DNA from: Pirellulales bacterium | GTDB taxonomy: Bacteria > Planctomycetota > Planctomycetia > Pirellulales > JANQPP01 | Length of the DNA: 64,000 nt | Assembly (NCBI GenBank): GCA_028289405.1 | Contig: JANQPP010000124.1 | Location: forward strand, 1 to 64,000 | Direction of reading: 5' to 3' | In this document: piece after piece, positions 26,594 to 36,051 of the stretch | Numbering within the stretch: the stretch's first letter is position 1 | Layout of the letters: every line of letters begins with the position of its first letter | Program-made: the position numbers and the translations under genes | Notes under the pieces: generated by a model | The model's database searches: none | What the model saw: the letters and a program-made list of their open reading frames with translations, nothing else | What the model was told of the DNA's origin: nothing

Positions 26594-27913
26594 ATGACTG
26601 CCGACGCCACGGAGAGATTGATGAAATTCGAAACCAGCCGCCGAGCCTACGCACGGGCCAAGGAGCTCATGCCCGGCGGAGTCAACAGCGCTGCACGGGC
26701 TTTCGGCGCCGTGGGGGGGGAGCCCTTGTTTTTCCAGCGTGGTGAAGGCGCGTATTTGTTTGACTTGGACGGCCAGAAATACATCGATTTCATCGGCTCG
26801 TGGGGGCCGCTGATCCTGGGGCACGCGCATCCCGCCGTGGTTGCCGCCGTGGAAGAGGCCGCCCGCAACGGCACGAGCTTCGGCGCGCCCACGTTGGCGG
26901 AGAACGAGCTCGCCGAATTGATCGTGGGAGCCGTACCTTCGGTGGAGAAAGTCCGCCTCGTCAATTCGGGCACGGAAGCCACGATGAGTGCCTTGCGGCT
27001 CGCGCGCGGCTTCACGGGAAGGAACCTCATCGCCAAGTTCGCCGGAAATTATCACGGACACGTGGACAGCCTGTTGGTCGCGGCGGGAAGCGCGGCCGCG
27101 ACGTTGGGCGTTCCCAATTCACCTGGCGTTACGCCGGGTACGGCGCAAGACACATTGATCCTGACTTACAACTCCACGGAAAGCTTGGAGAAAGCCTTCG
27201 CGGAACATCCAGGACAAATCGCGGCCGTGATCATCGAACCAGTCGCGGGGAACATGGGCTGCACCGTTCCCCAGGCCGAATTTATGCAGCGATTGCGAGA
27301 GCTCACGGCGGATGACGGTGCTTTGCTGATTTTCGATGAAGTCATGACCGGCTTTCGCGTTGCCCATGGCGGTGCCCAGTCCGTGTTCGGTGTGCGCCCC
27401 GATCTCACGACTTTAGGAAAAATCGTGGGAGGCGGTCTGCCCGTGGGAGCTTTCGGTGGGCGTGCCGACATTATGGATCACATCCTGCCCGCGGGTCGTG
27501 TATTTCAAGCCGGAACACTGAGCGGAAACCCTCTAGCTACAGCCGCCGGCATCGCCACACTTCGGGAGTTGCGCCGCCCTGGCGTTTACGAGGAACTCGA
27601 AACGCTCAGCGGTGAACTCGAACGGGGACTGGATCAAGCCGCTTCCGACGCGGGGATCCCACACACGCTGAGGCGCATGGGGAGCATGTTGACGCTCTTT
27701 TTCCACGGAGAGCCGGTCGTGGATTGGGACTCCGCCAGCCAGTGTGACACCAAGCTGTTCGCGAAATTCTTTTGGGGAATGATCGAGCGGGGGGTCTATT
27801 TGCCGTGCAGCCAATTCGAGGCCATGTTTGTTTCCTTGGCTCATTCCGCTCAAGATATCCAAGCGACCGTGGATGCGGCGCGAGACGTTCTAGCGCGGCT
27901 GGCGGCGGATTAA
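26594..27913 (+). CDS. hemL: Glutamate-1-semialdehyde 2,1-aminomutase
   Basis: A 439-residue class III aminotransferase of the HemL type. Diagnostic segments are LMPGGVNSAARAF at the N-terminus, FIGSWGPLILGHAHP, VNSGTEATMSALRLARG, KFAGNYHGHVDSLLVAAGS, LIFDEVMTGFR, and the pyridoxal-phosphate lysine in TTLGKIVGGGLPVGAFGG. It converts glutamate-1-semialdehyde to 5-aminolevulinate, the first committed precursor of heme, made by the C5 route. Length is normal. It stands alone; glgX follows after 180 bases in the same direction. Heme supply is relevant to an organism with many c-type cytochrome-like proteins, although no direct link is visible. Confidence 0.96.
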   Translation: MTADATERLMKFETSRRAYARAKELMPGGVNSAARAFGAVGGEPLFFQRGEGAYLFDLDGQKYIDFIGSWGPLILGHAHPAVVAAVEEAARNGTSFGAPTLAENELAELIVGAVPSVEKVRLVNSGTEATMSALRLARGFTGRNLIAKFAGNYHGHVDSLLVAAGSAAATLGVPNSPGVTPGTAQDTLILTYNSTESLEKAFAEHPGQIAAVIIEPVAGNMGCTVPQAEFMQRLRELTADDGALLIFDEVMTGFRVAHGGAQSVFGVRPDLTTLGKIVGGGLPVGAFGGRADIMDHILPAGRVFQAGTLSGNPLATAAGIATLRELRRPGVYEELETLSGELERGLDQAASDAGIPHTLRRMGSMLTLFFHGEPVVDWDSASQCDTKLFAKFFWGMIERGVYLPCSQFEAMFVSLAHSAQDIQATVDAARDVLARLAAD

Positions 27914-27977
27914 AACTTTTCCTGCAAGTCAAAGAAGGCGGGCCGCTCCGATTGTCTCGGGCTCCTACGTTTGGCAA

Positions 27978-28014
27978 GTCAGTTCAAGTTTCGCTAATCG
28001 AAACGCAAACTGAC
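27978..28014. other. Two-tier inverted repeat between hemL and glgX
   Basis: GTCAGTT pairs with AACTGAC, and inside it GTTTCG pairs with CGAAAC around CTAAT. It is followed by a run of seven A on the plus strand. Lacking a T-run for rightward transcription, it might be an operator or a leader structure for glgX. Confidence 0.5.
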
Positions 28015-28094
28015 AAAAAAATGGCCGGGCAAGCGAAGATTCTTCGTTTTCGTTTTTTCGAAGGTGGTATGCTTCTGAGTGGTTGGTTTCTCTG

Positions 28095-30218
28095 ATGTCG
28101 CAACTCAAGAGACGGTTTATGTTGCAGCCTTACAAGCATCCTGCTCTTCAGTTTTCAAAACCCCTGCCCTACGGCGCCATTCTCGATGAACACGGCGTCC
28201 AATTCTCTGTCTTCAGCCGCTCCGCGACCGGCATGCGGCTGCTGCTCTATGATCGTGTGCAAGACCCCGATCCCTCCGAGGTGATCGTCTTTGATCGCGA
28301 GTCGGACCGCTGGGGAGATGTCTGGAGTATTTACATGCCGGGCATCTCGGCCGGGCAGCTCTATCATTTCCAGGCGGAGGGTCCTTTCGACCCCAGCCAT
28401 GGCCATCGGTTTGACAACCGGGCACGGCTGATTGATCCGTATGCCCAAGCGCTCGCGGGACAATTCTTGCCGGCGGCGGATGGGATCGTTCGCCCGCCCA
28501 AGTGCGTCGTCGTGGATGAACATTTCGATTGGCAAGGCGATCGGCATCTGCGCCGCGAACTTTCCGAAACGGTAATCTATGAAATGCACGTGCGTGGATT
28601 TACACGCGGCAGAAAGAGCGGCGTCTCCAGCCCAGGTACTTACCTAGGCTTGATGGAAAAGATTCCCTATCTGCAATCGCTGGGCGTGACGGCGGTGGAG
28701 CTGATGCCCATCCACGAATTTCCCACCAATGACATGTGGGGGCAGCGGGGGACCCGGAGGAACTATTGGGGGTATGACCCCCTCGCATTCTTTGCCCCTC
28801 ACCGGGGGTACGCCAGCGGATCGGAGCCGGGCTGTCAGGTTCGCGAATTCAAGGAACTGGTGCGGGCACTTCACAGCGCGGGGATCGAAGTGATTCTCGA
28901 TGTGGTTTTCAACCACACTGCCGAAGGGAATGAACTTGGGCCCACCTTGGGCTTCAAGGGATTGGAAAACCGTGTTTATTACATGCTGCACCAAGGGCGG
29001 TATTACAAGAATTACTCCGGGTGCGGAAATACCGTCAATGGCAACCATCCGGTGGTGCGTGGAATGATCTTCCATTGCCTCCGGCATTGGGTGCACACCT
29101 ACCACGTGGATGGATTCCGTTTCGATTTGGCCTCCATCCTCAGCCGGGGCCGGGACGGCAATTTGATCCCCAACCCGCCCCTAGTGGAGATGATCGCCGA
29201 GGATCCGATGTTGGCCGATACCAAAATCATCGCGGAAGCCTGGGATGCCGCGGGGGCATTCCAGGTCGGTTCCTTTTCGAACTTCCGCTGGGCTGAATGG
29301 AACGGCCATTTCCGGGACGACGTGCGTAAATTTTGGCGCGGCGATCCCCATTCAAGAGGTCCATTCGCCACGCGGCTGGCCGGTTCGAGCGATCTTTACG
29401 AAGCGGGAGGACGAAATCCCTACCACAGCATCAACTTCGTGACCTCGCATGACGGTTTCACGCTCAATGACCTGGTCTCCTATTCGCATAAGCACAACGA
29501 GGCCAATGGCGAAAACAACTGCGACGGCGACAACAACAACCATAGTTGCAACTATGGCGTGGAGGGCCGCACGCGGCGGCGAGATATCGAGGCCGTTCGC
29601 GAACGCCAAATCAAAAACATGCTGGCCACGCTCCTGCTCAGCCAGGGCGTTCCCATGCTGCTTTCGGGCGACGAGTGCCGCCGGACCCAGCGGGGAAATA
29701 ATAACGCGTATTGCCAAGACAATTCGATTTCCTGGTTCAATTGGGAGTTCGTCGACCGCCACGCGGACCTTTTGCGCTTCACGCAAAACCTGATTCATCT
29801 GCGGCGCCGCGAACCGGCACTGCGGCGCACGACGTTCTTGCGTGGAGACACGGCTCATCCCAGCGAACTGCCGGACGTAAGTTGGTTTGCCCCACATGGC
29901 CAACCGATCGAATGGGATCGCGACGAGCACAGCTTCATGTGCCTCGTTGCCGCGCCGTATCATGAGCAGATCAGCGCCGATACCGAGTCAGAAGTCGCGG
30001 AACCGCATCACTTTCTGCTGGTCATCCATGCAGGCACGGCTCCCTGTGAGTTCATCTTGCCGCATCACTTGCGCGACATGGAGTGGAGGCTGGTCCTGAA
30101 CACCGGCGCGCCCAGCCCCAAGGATTTTTACCCTGACATGGACGGTCCCGCGTGGCTTCCCAAAAGCAACGTGACCTTGGTGCCGCGTTCGATGAGTTGT
30201 TTCGCCGCGCCGCGGTGA
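28095..30218 (+). CDS. glgX: Glycogen debranching enzyme (isoamylase type)
   Basis: About 707 residues from the ATG at 28095. An N-terminal CBM48 domain (GAILDEHGVQFSVFSRSATGMRLLLYD) is followed by a GH13 catalytic barrel. The conserved regions are LDVVFNHTAEGNELGPTL, DGFRFDLASILSRG (nucleophile Asp), KIIAEAWDAAGAFQVG (acid/base Glu) and FVTSHDGFTLNDLVSY (third Asp). The NEANGENNCDGDNNNHSCNYG stretch is characteristic of the GlgX/TreX isoamylase group. It hydrolyses alpha-1,6 branches of glycogen in the cytoplasm. glgB, the branching enzyme, is also in this window but about 28 kb away and on the other strand. Confidence 0.95.
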   Translation: MSQLKRRFMLQPYKHPALQFSKPLPYGAILDEHGVQFSVFSRSATGMRLLLYDRVQDPDPSEVIVFDRESDRWGDVWSIYMPGISAGQLYHFQAEGPFDPSHGHRFDNRARLIDPYAQALAGQFLPAADGIVRPPKCVVVDEHFDWQGDRHLRRELSETVIYEMHVRGFTRGRKSGVSSPGTYLGLMEKIPYLQSLGVTAVELMPIHEFPTNDMWGQRGTRRNYWGYDPLAFFAPHRGYASGSEPGCQVREFKELVRALHSAGIEVILDVVFNHTAEGNELGPTLGFKGLENRVYYMLHQGRYYKNYSGCGNTVNGNHPVVRGMIFHCLRHWVHTYHVDGFRFDLASILSRGRDGNLIPNPPLVEMIAEDPMLADTKIIAEAWDAAGAFQVGSFSNFRWAEWNGHFRDDVRKFWRGDPHSRGPFATRLAGSSDLYEAGGRNPYHSINFVTSHDGFTLNDLVSYSHKHNEANGENNCDGDNNNHSCNYGVEGRTRRRDIEAVRERQIKNMLATLLLSQGVPMLLSGDECRRTQRGNNNAYCQDNSISWFNWEFVDRHADLLRFTQNLIHLRRREPALRRTTFLRGDTAHPSELPDVSWFAPHGQPIEWDRDEHSFMCLVAAPYHEQISADTESEVAEPHHFLLVIHAGTAPCEFILPHHLRDMEWRLVLNTGAPSPKDFYPDMDGPAWLPKSNVTLVPRSMSCFAAPR

Positions 30219-30313
30219 AGCGACTCGGGAGAGCGCGGAAATGTTCGATGGCTCTTCGCGAACCTACCTCGGAATGCGAATCACGTCGGTCCGTGTTCCG
30301 AGGACTGCACGCA

Positions 30314-31813
30314 TTAGTGCGACTCCACTTCGGGAATTGTATTCAACGTGTAATACGCGGTTGCATGCAGCAGAGGTTTGCCGTCGCTGGAACGCATGCC
30401 TGGCAAGTGCAGCTCATGAATATGTCCCGGCGTCAGTTCATCCACGAACAGTCGCACGGAGCGCCCATCGCCGCCCACTTCGGCCCGTTCGATCTTCACC
30501 TCGCGGTGGTCCACTTCGGGGCTGCCATAGCTTGATTGGTAAATATAGGTGTAGCTAGTCATTTCGAATGCGGCGAGGTCTTCCGCCGTCGCTGCGTCGA
30601 GCGGCTTCGTAAAAGTTAGCTCAAAGCCATCGGGGCGGGCCCGCATTTCGTGGATTTCAAACGGTGTCTCGCCGGTCCAATCCAGCCGCTCCAGGGCGAA
30701 AGGGCGATTTCCCCGCGATCCCCAGCCGCGATTCGTACCTCCCACGAAAAGCTGCCCTTTTTCGGTCAATTCCAGTGCGAGATTGCCCGAGGCGAATCCT
30801 TCGCGGAACATGAAGCACGCTCCTTGGTAGCGTCCCGCGACCTTTTCCAAGAATACCCGCATGATCGTGCTATGCGACTGATCAGCGACGAAGAGTTGTC
30901 CGGTGAATGGCCCAAAGCGGCCTTGGCTCAAATCGCAAGCGATGCCGCTAGCCGATTTTCCCATTTTGTCGTAAGGGAAGCTGACCACCGGCGGCATCAG
31001 TTCCGGAATGCTGGCGGCCTCGTCCACGATACGGCTGCCACTTTTAGGCAGCTCGGGTTTTGGTCCCATCGCGGCCAGGACCACTTCCCGCGTGGAAGGC
31101 TCGTCGTACCATTTCAGGCTGCCCGTGTGCCCTTGGAAACTGCCCGGTGCCAGGTGCTTCAGATGGCAGGTGCCGTTCCAGGGGCCTTGGTTGTCCGTGT
31201 AGAAGACATCTCCGGCAGCGTTCATGCCCATCCCTCCCGGGGAGCGAATTCCACTACAGGTGGGAATCACGGTGCCATCGGGAGCGACGCGGAGGCACCA
31301 GCCACGGTACTTCACATCACTGGAAAAGGATCCGGTGAGGCAGAGCGTGACCCACAAGAACCCATCGCGATCGAATTTGGAGCCGAAAGCGTATTCGTGG
31401 TAATCTCCACCGATGTCCCAGCCATCGGACACGGTTTCAAACAGATCCGCGCGGCCGTCGCCATTCTCGTCTCGCAGGCGGCTTACCTCGCCGCGTTGCA
31501 CGAGATAGAGCCAACCATCGCGGTAGGCCAATCCCAAGACTTCGTGCAGCCCGTGAGCGAATCTTGTGAATTCCGCCCGTTCGGCGGCGTCCTCGGATTC
31601 AGCGCCGCGCACCAGATAAATCTCTCCCCGTCGAGATGCCACGGCCAACTGCCCATCCGGCAGCATCTCGAGCGCGCCGACCTCCAAGTAAGCATCCTCG
31701 GGAATCGGCAACGTGGTGATCTTGTAGTAGCGTTCTTCCTGCGCGAAAGAGAACGTGGGCAGAGCCCATAACAAGATCAGCGAGACAGCCCGAAAAATGC
31801 ATCGGTACATCAT
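30314..31813 (-). CDS. Exported beta-propeller protein (PVC/sorbosone dehydrogenase-like)
   Basis: A 499-residue protein with a signal peptide ([15 protein letters not shown]) and a body of repeated propeller-type strands: [51 protein letters not shown] and [18 protein letters not shown], with [18 protein letters not shown]. This resembles the soluble glucose/sorbosone dehydrogenase-like propellers expanded in planctomycetes. The C-terminal 110 residues form a separate beta domain ([22 protein letters not shown]), like a fibronectin/SWIM-type add-on. It follows the five-heme cytochrome gene by about 40 bases and is probably co-transcribed, suggesting a secreted oxidation system. The substrate is unknown. 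Confidence 0.8.
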   Translation of the reverse strand: MMYRCIFRAVSLILLWALPTFSFAQEERYYKITTLPIPEDAYLEVGALEMLPDGQLAVASRRGEIYLVRGAESEDAAERAEFTRFAHGLHEVLGLAYRDGWLYLVQRGEVSRLRDENGDGRADLFETVSDGWDIGGDYHEYAFGSKFDRDGFLWVTLCLTGSFSSDVKYRGWCLRVAPDGTVIPTCSGIRSPGGMGMNAAGDVFYTDNQGPWNGTCHLKHLAPGSFQGHTGSLKWYDEPSTREVVLAAMGPKPELPKSGSRIVDEAASIPELMPPVVSFPYDKMGKSASGIACDLSQGRFGPFTGQLFVADQSHSTIMRVFLEKVAGRYQGACFMFREGFASGNLALELTEKGQLFVGGTNRGWGSRGNRPFALERLDWTGETPFEIHEMRARPDGFELTFTKPLDAATAEDLAAFEMTSYTYIYQSSYGSPEVDHREVKIERAEVGGDGRSVRLFVDELTPGHIHELHLPGMRSSDGKPLLHATAYYTLNTIPEVESH

Positions 31814-31855
31814 GAAAATGAACCTTTGTGGCGGTTATTGAACAAAGCAGTGAAA

Positions 31856-34711
31856 TTACCAGAGGAATTCTTGCACGATCGTCGCGGAGCCGTTTTCGAA
31901 GTCCACCGGCACGCGCAATTCATTGCCCAACACAATCGGTGGTTTGGTGGATTCCAACCGGGTCCGCCAGCGCTCATCAATCAGGTACGCATCGCCGTCT
32001 TTTTCGATGCTGTTTTCCGCGCGGACCGCCAGAAACCAGGTATTCGCAAGCGGTTGGTCGGTTTGCAGCGGAATCACGCGCTTCAGTGCCGGATAATCGT
32101 CGATCACCGAGGGGATTGGAGATTCCTCGATTCGGAGGTCGTTCCAAGTGTACAGAAAAGTGGGCCTGCGTTGTTCATCGAGCCGGTAGCCTCGGAAGCG
32201 GTAGCCCAATTCCTTGGCAGAAGTGGAAGGCCAGTCAGCCCCTGGCGACTCGAGCCGCGCGAAGGGGGGCGATTCGGCCAAGTGGACAATATTGTCCCCC
32301 AAGGGAGGCTCGGAGCCTTGGCCACGTCCGGTCCAATGCCGCTGCGCGCTAATGAAGGGACCTTGCCAAATCATTCTCAAACTCATGCCTTCGGCGTCGA
32401 AGGCCAGATTCGCTTTTTCCGGATAGCCCACGCCGATCGCTCGGACGCCGGCGCCGCGAATGAAATTGCGGTAGAGGACCGGTTCCTGTTTCGCGACCAG
32501 TTCCATGGGCATGGCCACGGACCCCAGCGGCGGTTGCGTGCGTTCGCCCCGCGCGAGGTAACGCCAAATCGCGTCGATCTGATGCGGCGTGCTACCGTCG
32601 TAAATATCACGCATCACGGCCTGTCCGCCCGGCCAGCCGGTGGGCATGCGAGTTCCGGGCCGAAATTTAGGCGGATCGACCATGTAGCGATGGAACCAGC
32701 CGCGCCGCAAGCGTTGGGGCATGAGTAACAAATCGATGGCCTGCACGCCCAAAGCCCGCTGCTCACCGTACGTATGGCAGTTGATGCAGCCGAGGGCTTG
32801 CCCGCCGCACAAAAAACGGCCCTGCGCTTCGGTACGGCCTGGTGATTCCGTGAATTCCGGCTCGTCAAACGATTCCAAGGCGTCCACTTCCGTGAGCAGC
32901 TTGGTCAAGTGCCCCACATTTTCCTCGCCGAAGCGAGGCATCACTGTCCGCATGTAGGGGCGATCTTTTGAGCCTTCCTGAAGTATCTTGGCCAACCATT
33001 CCGCCTGCAACTTCGCGCCCACTCCGGTTAACAGTGGCGGAATTCGGGCTTCGTCCCCCATTTCCTTTTCGGTTGTCTCGAAGTAGGGGGATCGGGCGGA
33101 CGTCACGCCACCCATGCCATCCCGCTCATGGCAGGCATAACAGTTGAACGTCAAGAAAGTCCGGTGAATGCGCGATCCTGGTGACTCTTCGAGAGGTTCG
33201 TTGTCTTGCTGGGCTCGAATCGCCAAGGCCAGAACCTCTCGTTGCCGGTACGAAAGATGGTAGACGGCGGCGGGCGCGGCAGGCTCTGGCGATAAGCATC
33301 CTCGGGAAATATCCACCGATTCCAGAGGGGGCGCTGTTTGCTTGTCGGTACCCAAGTCAGGAATGTCGGCGTCTTGTTCCGCGCCGTGGCAAGCGGAGCA
33401 GCCGATCGTGTGAAACAACCGGCGGCCTTGTTCGGCTAGTTCTGGATTTCGCTTCCAGGGCATGCCTGGCGAATTTGAGGAGACGTTTTCTTGCGATGCA
33501 TCTTCCTCGGCGGGCTTTAATCTCAGCACACCGCCCAAGTCACGGCGACGCAGGCGAGGCCCAGCGAATTCAACGGAGAGGATTTCCTCGCCGCCTTCCT
33601 CGAAATATTCCAACACCACTTTGTGCGAACCCTTGGTAAGACGCTTACTGCCCGACCGTTCATGGCGACCGTGCACACCATCGTTATCTACTACGACCTC
33701 GCCATCGATCGACAGCCGGCTGCCGTCATCGGAAGCCAGGTGAAACCGATAGTTGCCCGGACGAGAAATGGGCAGCCAGCCTTCGAAGCGAAGGGCAAAA
33801 AAGTCGTCGCGGGGCCGCATACCGAGATCAAACCCGGTAACTTCTCCTTCGCTGGTCGGAGACAATTCATCGAAATCAGGCAAGCGGTTCCAATGCCCTT
33901 CGTAAACCTGGACACGCACATTGGCATGGACTTCGCCGCCGGTAGCCGCCCAAAGATAGTGGGCAATCTTTTCATGCCCGTCCTCCGGCAGCGGAAAGGC
34001 CGGCATCCGACCGGAAGGGCGAACCTGAAGCGGATCGGCGAGAAAGCCGGCCAAGCCAGACAGAGTATATTTCCGAGCCAATTCACCAAGCGGCATCGCC
34101 ATGTGAAACGTGGTGGCTTCTGGTTCGAATGCATTGTGGCAGGCCACGCAGCCGACGGTGTGGTAAAGCTGCTTGCCCTGTTGCACATGGGATCCCCGCG
34201 CGGTCTCCGAAATTTCGTCACTTTCTGAGGAACGTCGGCCAGCCAAGTAGTGTGTCAACGCTTCCACTTGGGAATCGGCCAGATCTGCTTCTTGACTCGC
34301 GAACAGAGAAGGCATCGTCGTGCCCGGCTTCACATGACTGGGCTGACGCAAGAAACGCTGGATGTACTCTGGCTGCAAACGGGCACCGACATTTTCTAGC
34401 CGTGGCGCTTGTTTGGCGCGAATTGGGCTCGATGTGTTCTCGGCGGGGTCATGACAGGCCGCGCAATTCAGTTCTTGCAACAGCAACTCTCCGGCTTCCC
34501 GTGAAGAGAGTCGGGTGGCTGCTTGTTCGGCAGGCGGCGCGCCGAAAAAACGATCGAATCCGAGAATCCGAGGCGCCAATGAGGAGGTAGCCACGGTCTC
34601 GGCACCTGATGCAACAGGTCCCAAAGTGGCCATCCAACAAGCAAAAATCCACGGCATGAAGCCTCGTGATGTGAGTCGGCCCCGTTCGGGCAATGTCCGA
34701 CGTGCTTTCAT
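31856..34711 (-). CDS. Multiheme c-type cytochrome with embedded PA14 domain
   Basis: About 951 residues from the ATG at 34711 (upstream in-frame sequence back to 34828 is unlikely to be coding). After a signal peptide (GFMPWIFACWMATLGPVASGA) there are five CxxCH heme-binding motifs: CAACH, CVACH, CSACH, CYACH and CINCH. Between the second and third lies a PA14 domain (NVRVQVYEGHWNRLPDF through YRFHLASDDGSRLSIDGEVVVDN), a sugar- or glycan-binding fold. The C-terminal 200 residues are beta-rich. Coupling PA14 to several cytochrome domains suggests electron transfer linked to a carbohydrate-bearing substrate; this is inference. It is the first gene of a leftward pair with the beta-propeller protein. 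Confidence 0.88.
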   Translation of the reverse strand: MKARRTLPERGRLTSRGFMPWIFACWMATLGPVASGAETVATSSLAPRILGFDRFFGAPPAEQAATRLSSREAGELLLQELNCAACHDPAENTSSPIRAKQAPRLENVGARLQPEYIQRFLRQPSHVKPGTTMPSLFASQEADLADSQVEALTHYLAGRRSSESDEISETARGSHVQQGKQLYHTVGCVACHNAFEPEATTFHMAMPLGELARKYTLSGLAGFLADPLQVRPSGRMPAFPLPEDGHEKIAHYLWAATGGEVHANVRVQVYEGHWNRLPDFDELSPTSEGEVTGFDLGMRPRDDFFALRFEGWLPISRPGNYRFHLASDDGSRLSIDGEVVVDNDGVHGRHERSGSKRLTKGSHKVVLEYFEEGGEEILSVEFAGPRLRRRDLGGVLRLKPAEEDASQENVSSNSPGMPWKRNPELAEQGRRLFHTIGCSACHGAEQDADIPDLGTDKQTAPPLESVDISRGCLSPEPAAPAAVYHLSYRQREVLALAIRAQQDNEPLEESPGSRIHRTFLTFNCYACHERDGMGGVTSARSPYFETTEKEMGDEARIPPLLTGVGAKLQAEWLAKILQEGSKDRPYMRTVMPRFGEENVGHLTKLLTEVDALESFDEPEFTESPGRTEAQGRFLCGGQALGCINCHTYGEQRALGVQAIDLLLMPQRLRRGWFHRYMVDPPKFRPGTRMPTGWPGGQAVMRDIYDGSTPHQIDAIWRYLARGERTQPPLGSVAMPMELVAKQEPVLYRNFIRGAGVRAIGVGYPEKANLAFDAEGMSLRMIWQGPFISAQRHWTGRGQGSEPPLGDNIVHLAESPPFARLESPGADWPSTSAKELGYRFRGYRLDEQRRPTFLYTWNDLRIEESPIPSVIDDYPALKRVIPLQTDQPLANTWFLAVRAENSIEKDGDAYLIDERWRTRLESTKPPIVLGNELRVPVDFENGSATIVQEFLW

Positions 34712-35197
34712 TAGATAAGGATTTCCAAATCGAGTAGCGGAAAATTCAAGAGGCAAAACATTGCGATGTAAAACGATCCGGTTTCGTGGCGTCGGTGGCT
34801 CATGTGGATAAATCCTGCGGGACCACATGAATCAGGTGGGAGGGCCGTCCAAGGACACCGACGAGCTGTTCCGAGGGTCCTCGAAGCGAGAAGCTCAACT
34901 TCACGAATCGCGAGAAATCAAGCGTGGAACTGCCATTATGAATGATCGAGCACGAGAATCCATCGCTGTTTTACTGGAGATGGGCACTTTTTCCCGGAAT
35001 TGTAAGTCTAATTCGCTTGAGGGAAACGTTTTAGGGGAAATATGGTCGGTTGGATCCATTCGGCTTTCCGCCCAGCACCTGGAAGAGACGGCCTCATCAG
35101 CCTCACTTTCCGAAATATGAATTTTTCTCTACAATCGCACCGCGATTGGGTGGGCTGATCGGGTTGGAAAGTTCTCAGGATTCCGTGGACGGGACGC
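34712..35197. other. Divergent intergenic region with an operator-like inverted repeat
   Basis: About 485 bases between the leftward cytochrome gene and a rightward membrane protein gene. At 34800-34830, TCATGTGG and CCACATGA form an 8-base perfect inverted repeat with 15 bases between, about 90 bases before the cytochrome start, a plausible regulator site. The open frame through 34827-35120 has no family match or ribosome-binding site and is not called. No RNA gene was recognised. Confidence 0.45.
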
Positions 35198-35860
35198 ATG
35201 GCTCCAAATAAGACCTCCGCCCCTCCGGTTGCCTCATGGTGGATCGGATTTTTGTGGCCCGGCCTGGCCCAGCTTTGGTATCGCGGGTCCAAGGTGGCTT
35301 TGTGGTTTGCCCTGGGGGCCTCCGCCCTTTTGAATTTGCTCGTTATTTGCACTTTTGTGTGGCCAGAACTGCTTCCCGGAGTCGTACAGAGATTGGGCTG
35401 GTGGCTCTGTCTGGGGTGGTGGATGGCCGCTGGATGGATTAGTGCCCGCCAGGGAGACCCAGCAACGGAGGAATCCGCCTCCGCGAGCGCCGACCTGTTT
35501 CCCCGCGCCTTGCACGAGTATTTAAAGGGGAATTGGGCCGAGGCTGAGATGGTATTGCGGGATCTTTTGGCCCTACATCCACACGATGCCGACGCACATT
35601 TCTTATTGGCGCGGGTCTTGCTCAGGAGCAATCGCCGGCGGGACTGCCAGCGCCAATTGCGTTTATTGGGACATTTGGAACAATCGGCCAAATGGGAATC
35701 GGAAGCCCATGACCTGGCCGCGCGGCTCGCCAAGGAAGTAGAATCGGATAACATCGGATTTTCCTGGGAAAATGGATCCGCTCCAGGAGGACTTTCGGAG
35801 CCTACCGCCGAAGGGATAGCCTACAATTTGCAGGGAGAAGTGCCTCGTCGGGCCGCTTAG
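35198..35860 (+). CDS. Membrane protein with TPR-like segment, function unknown
   Basis: A 220-residue protein. Residues about 14-32 (WWIGFLWPGLAQLWYRG), 33-56 and 62-80 are hydrophobic, giving two or three membrane helices. About residues 96-175 form helix pairs of TPR type: LHEYLKGNWAEAEMVLRDLLALHPHDADAHFLLARVLLRSNRR, including the GNWxEAExxxxxxLxxxPxDxxAxxxLxxxL consensus. It would be an inner-membrane protein with a cytoplasmic protein-binding arm. No catalytic motif is seen. It precedes clpC by 190 bases in the same direction, so a common role in protein quality control is possible but unsupported. Confidence 0.7.
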   Translation: MAPNKTSAPPVASWWIGFLWPGLAQLWYRGSKVALWFALGASALLNLLVICTFVWPELLPGVVQRLGWWLCLGWWMAAGWISARQGDPATEESASASADLFPRALHEYLKGNWAEAEMVLRDLLALHPHDADAHFLLARVLLRSNRRRDCQRQLRLLGHLEQSAKWESEAHDLAARLAKEVESDNIGFSWENGSAPGGLSEPTAEGIAYNLQGEVPRRAA

Positions 35861-36051
35861 CGGCGAGTGTTACCAAACCGCTACAAGACGGAATATGGCG
35901 GCAGGCGTATAATGACCCTGTAAGGTTCCTGTGGTCATCCGTTGATGCATGCCAATCGCTTTTCCAAGAACTGAAGCCAAGTTGAATAGAATCAAGAAAT
36001 ATAGTAGCTGGCCACGCAAAGCGGCTCGCGTTTCGTGAGGGGAGAACGGTG

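Noticed and set aside
30650-31771. A 373-codon open frame opposite the beta-propeller gene
   Set aside because: No signal peptide or family features; the minus-strand protein has a signal peptide and propeller repeats.
34827-35120. A 97-codon open frame between the cytochrome and TPR genes
   Set aside because: No ribosome-binding site, no recognisable pattern, and it overlaps an inverted repeat that looks regulatory.
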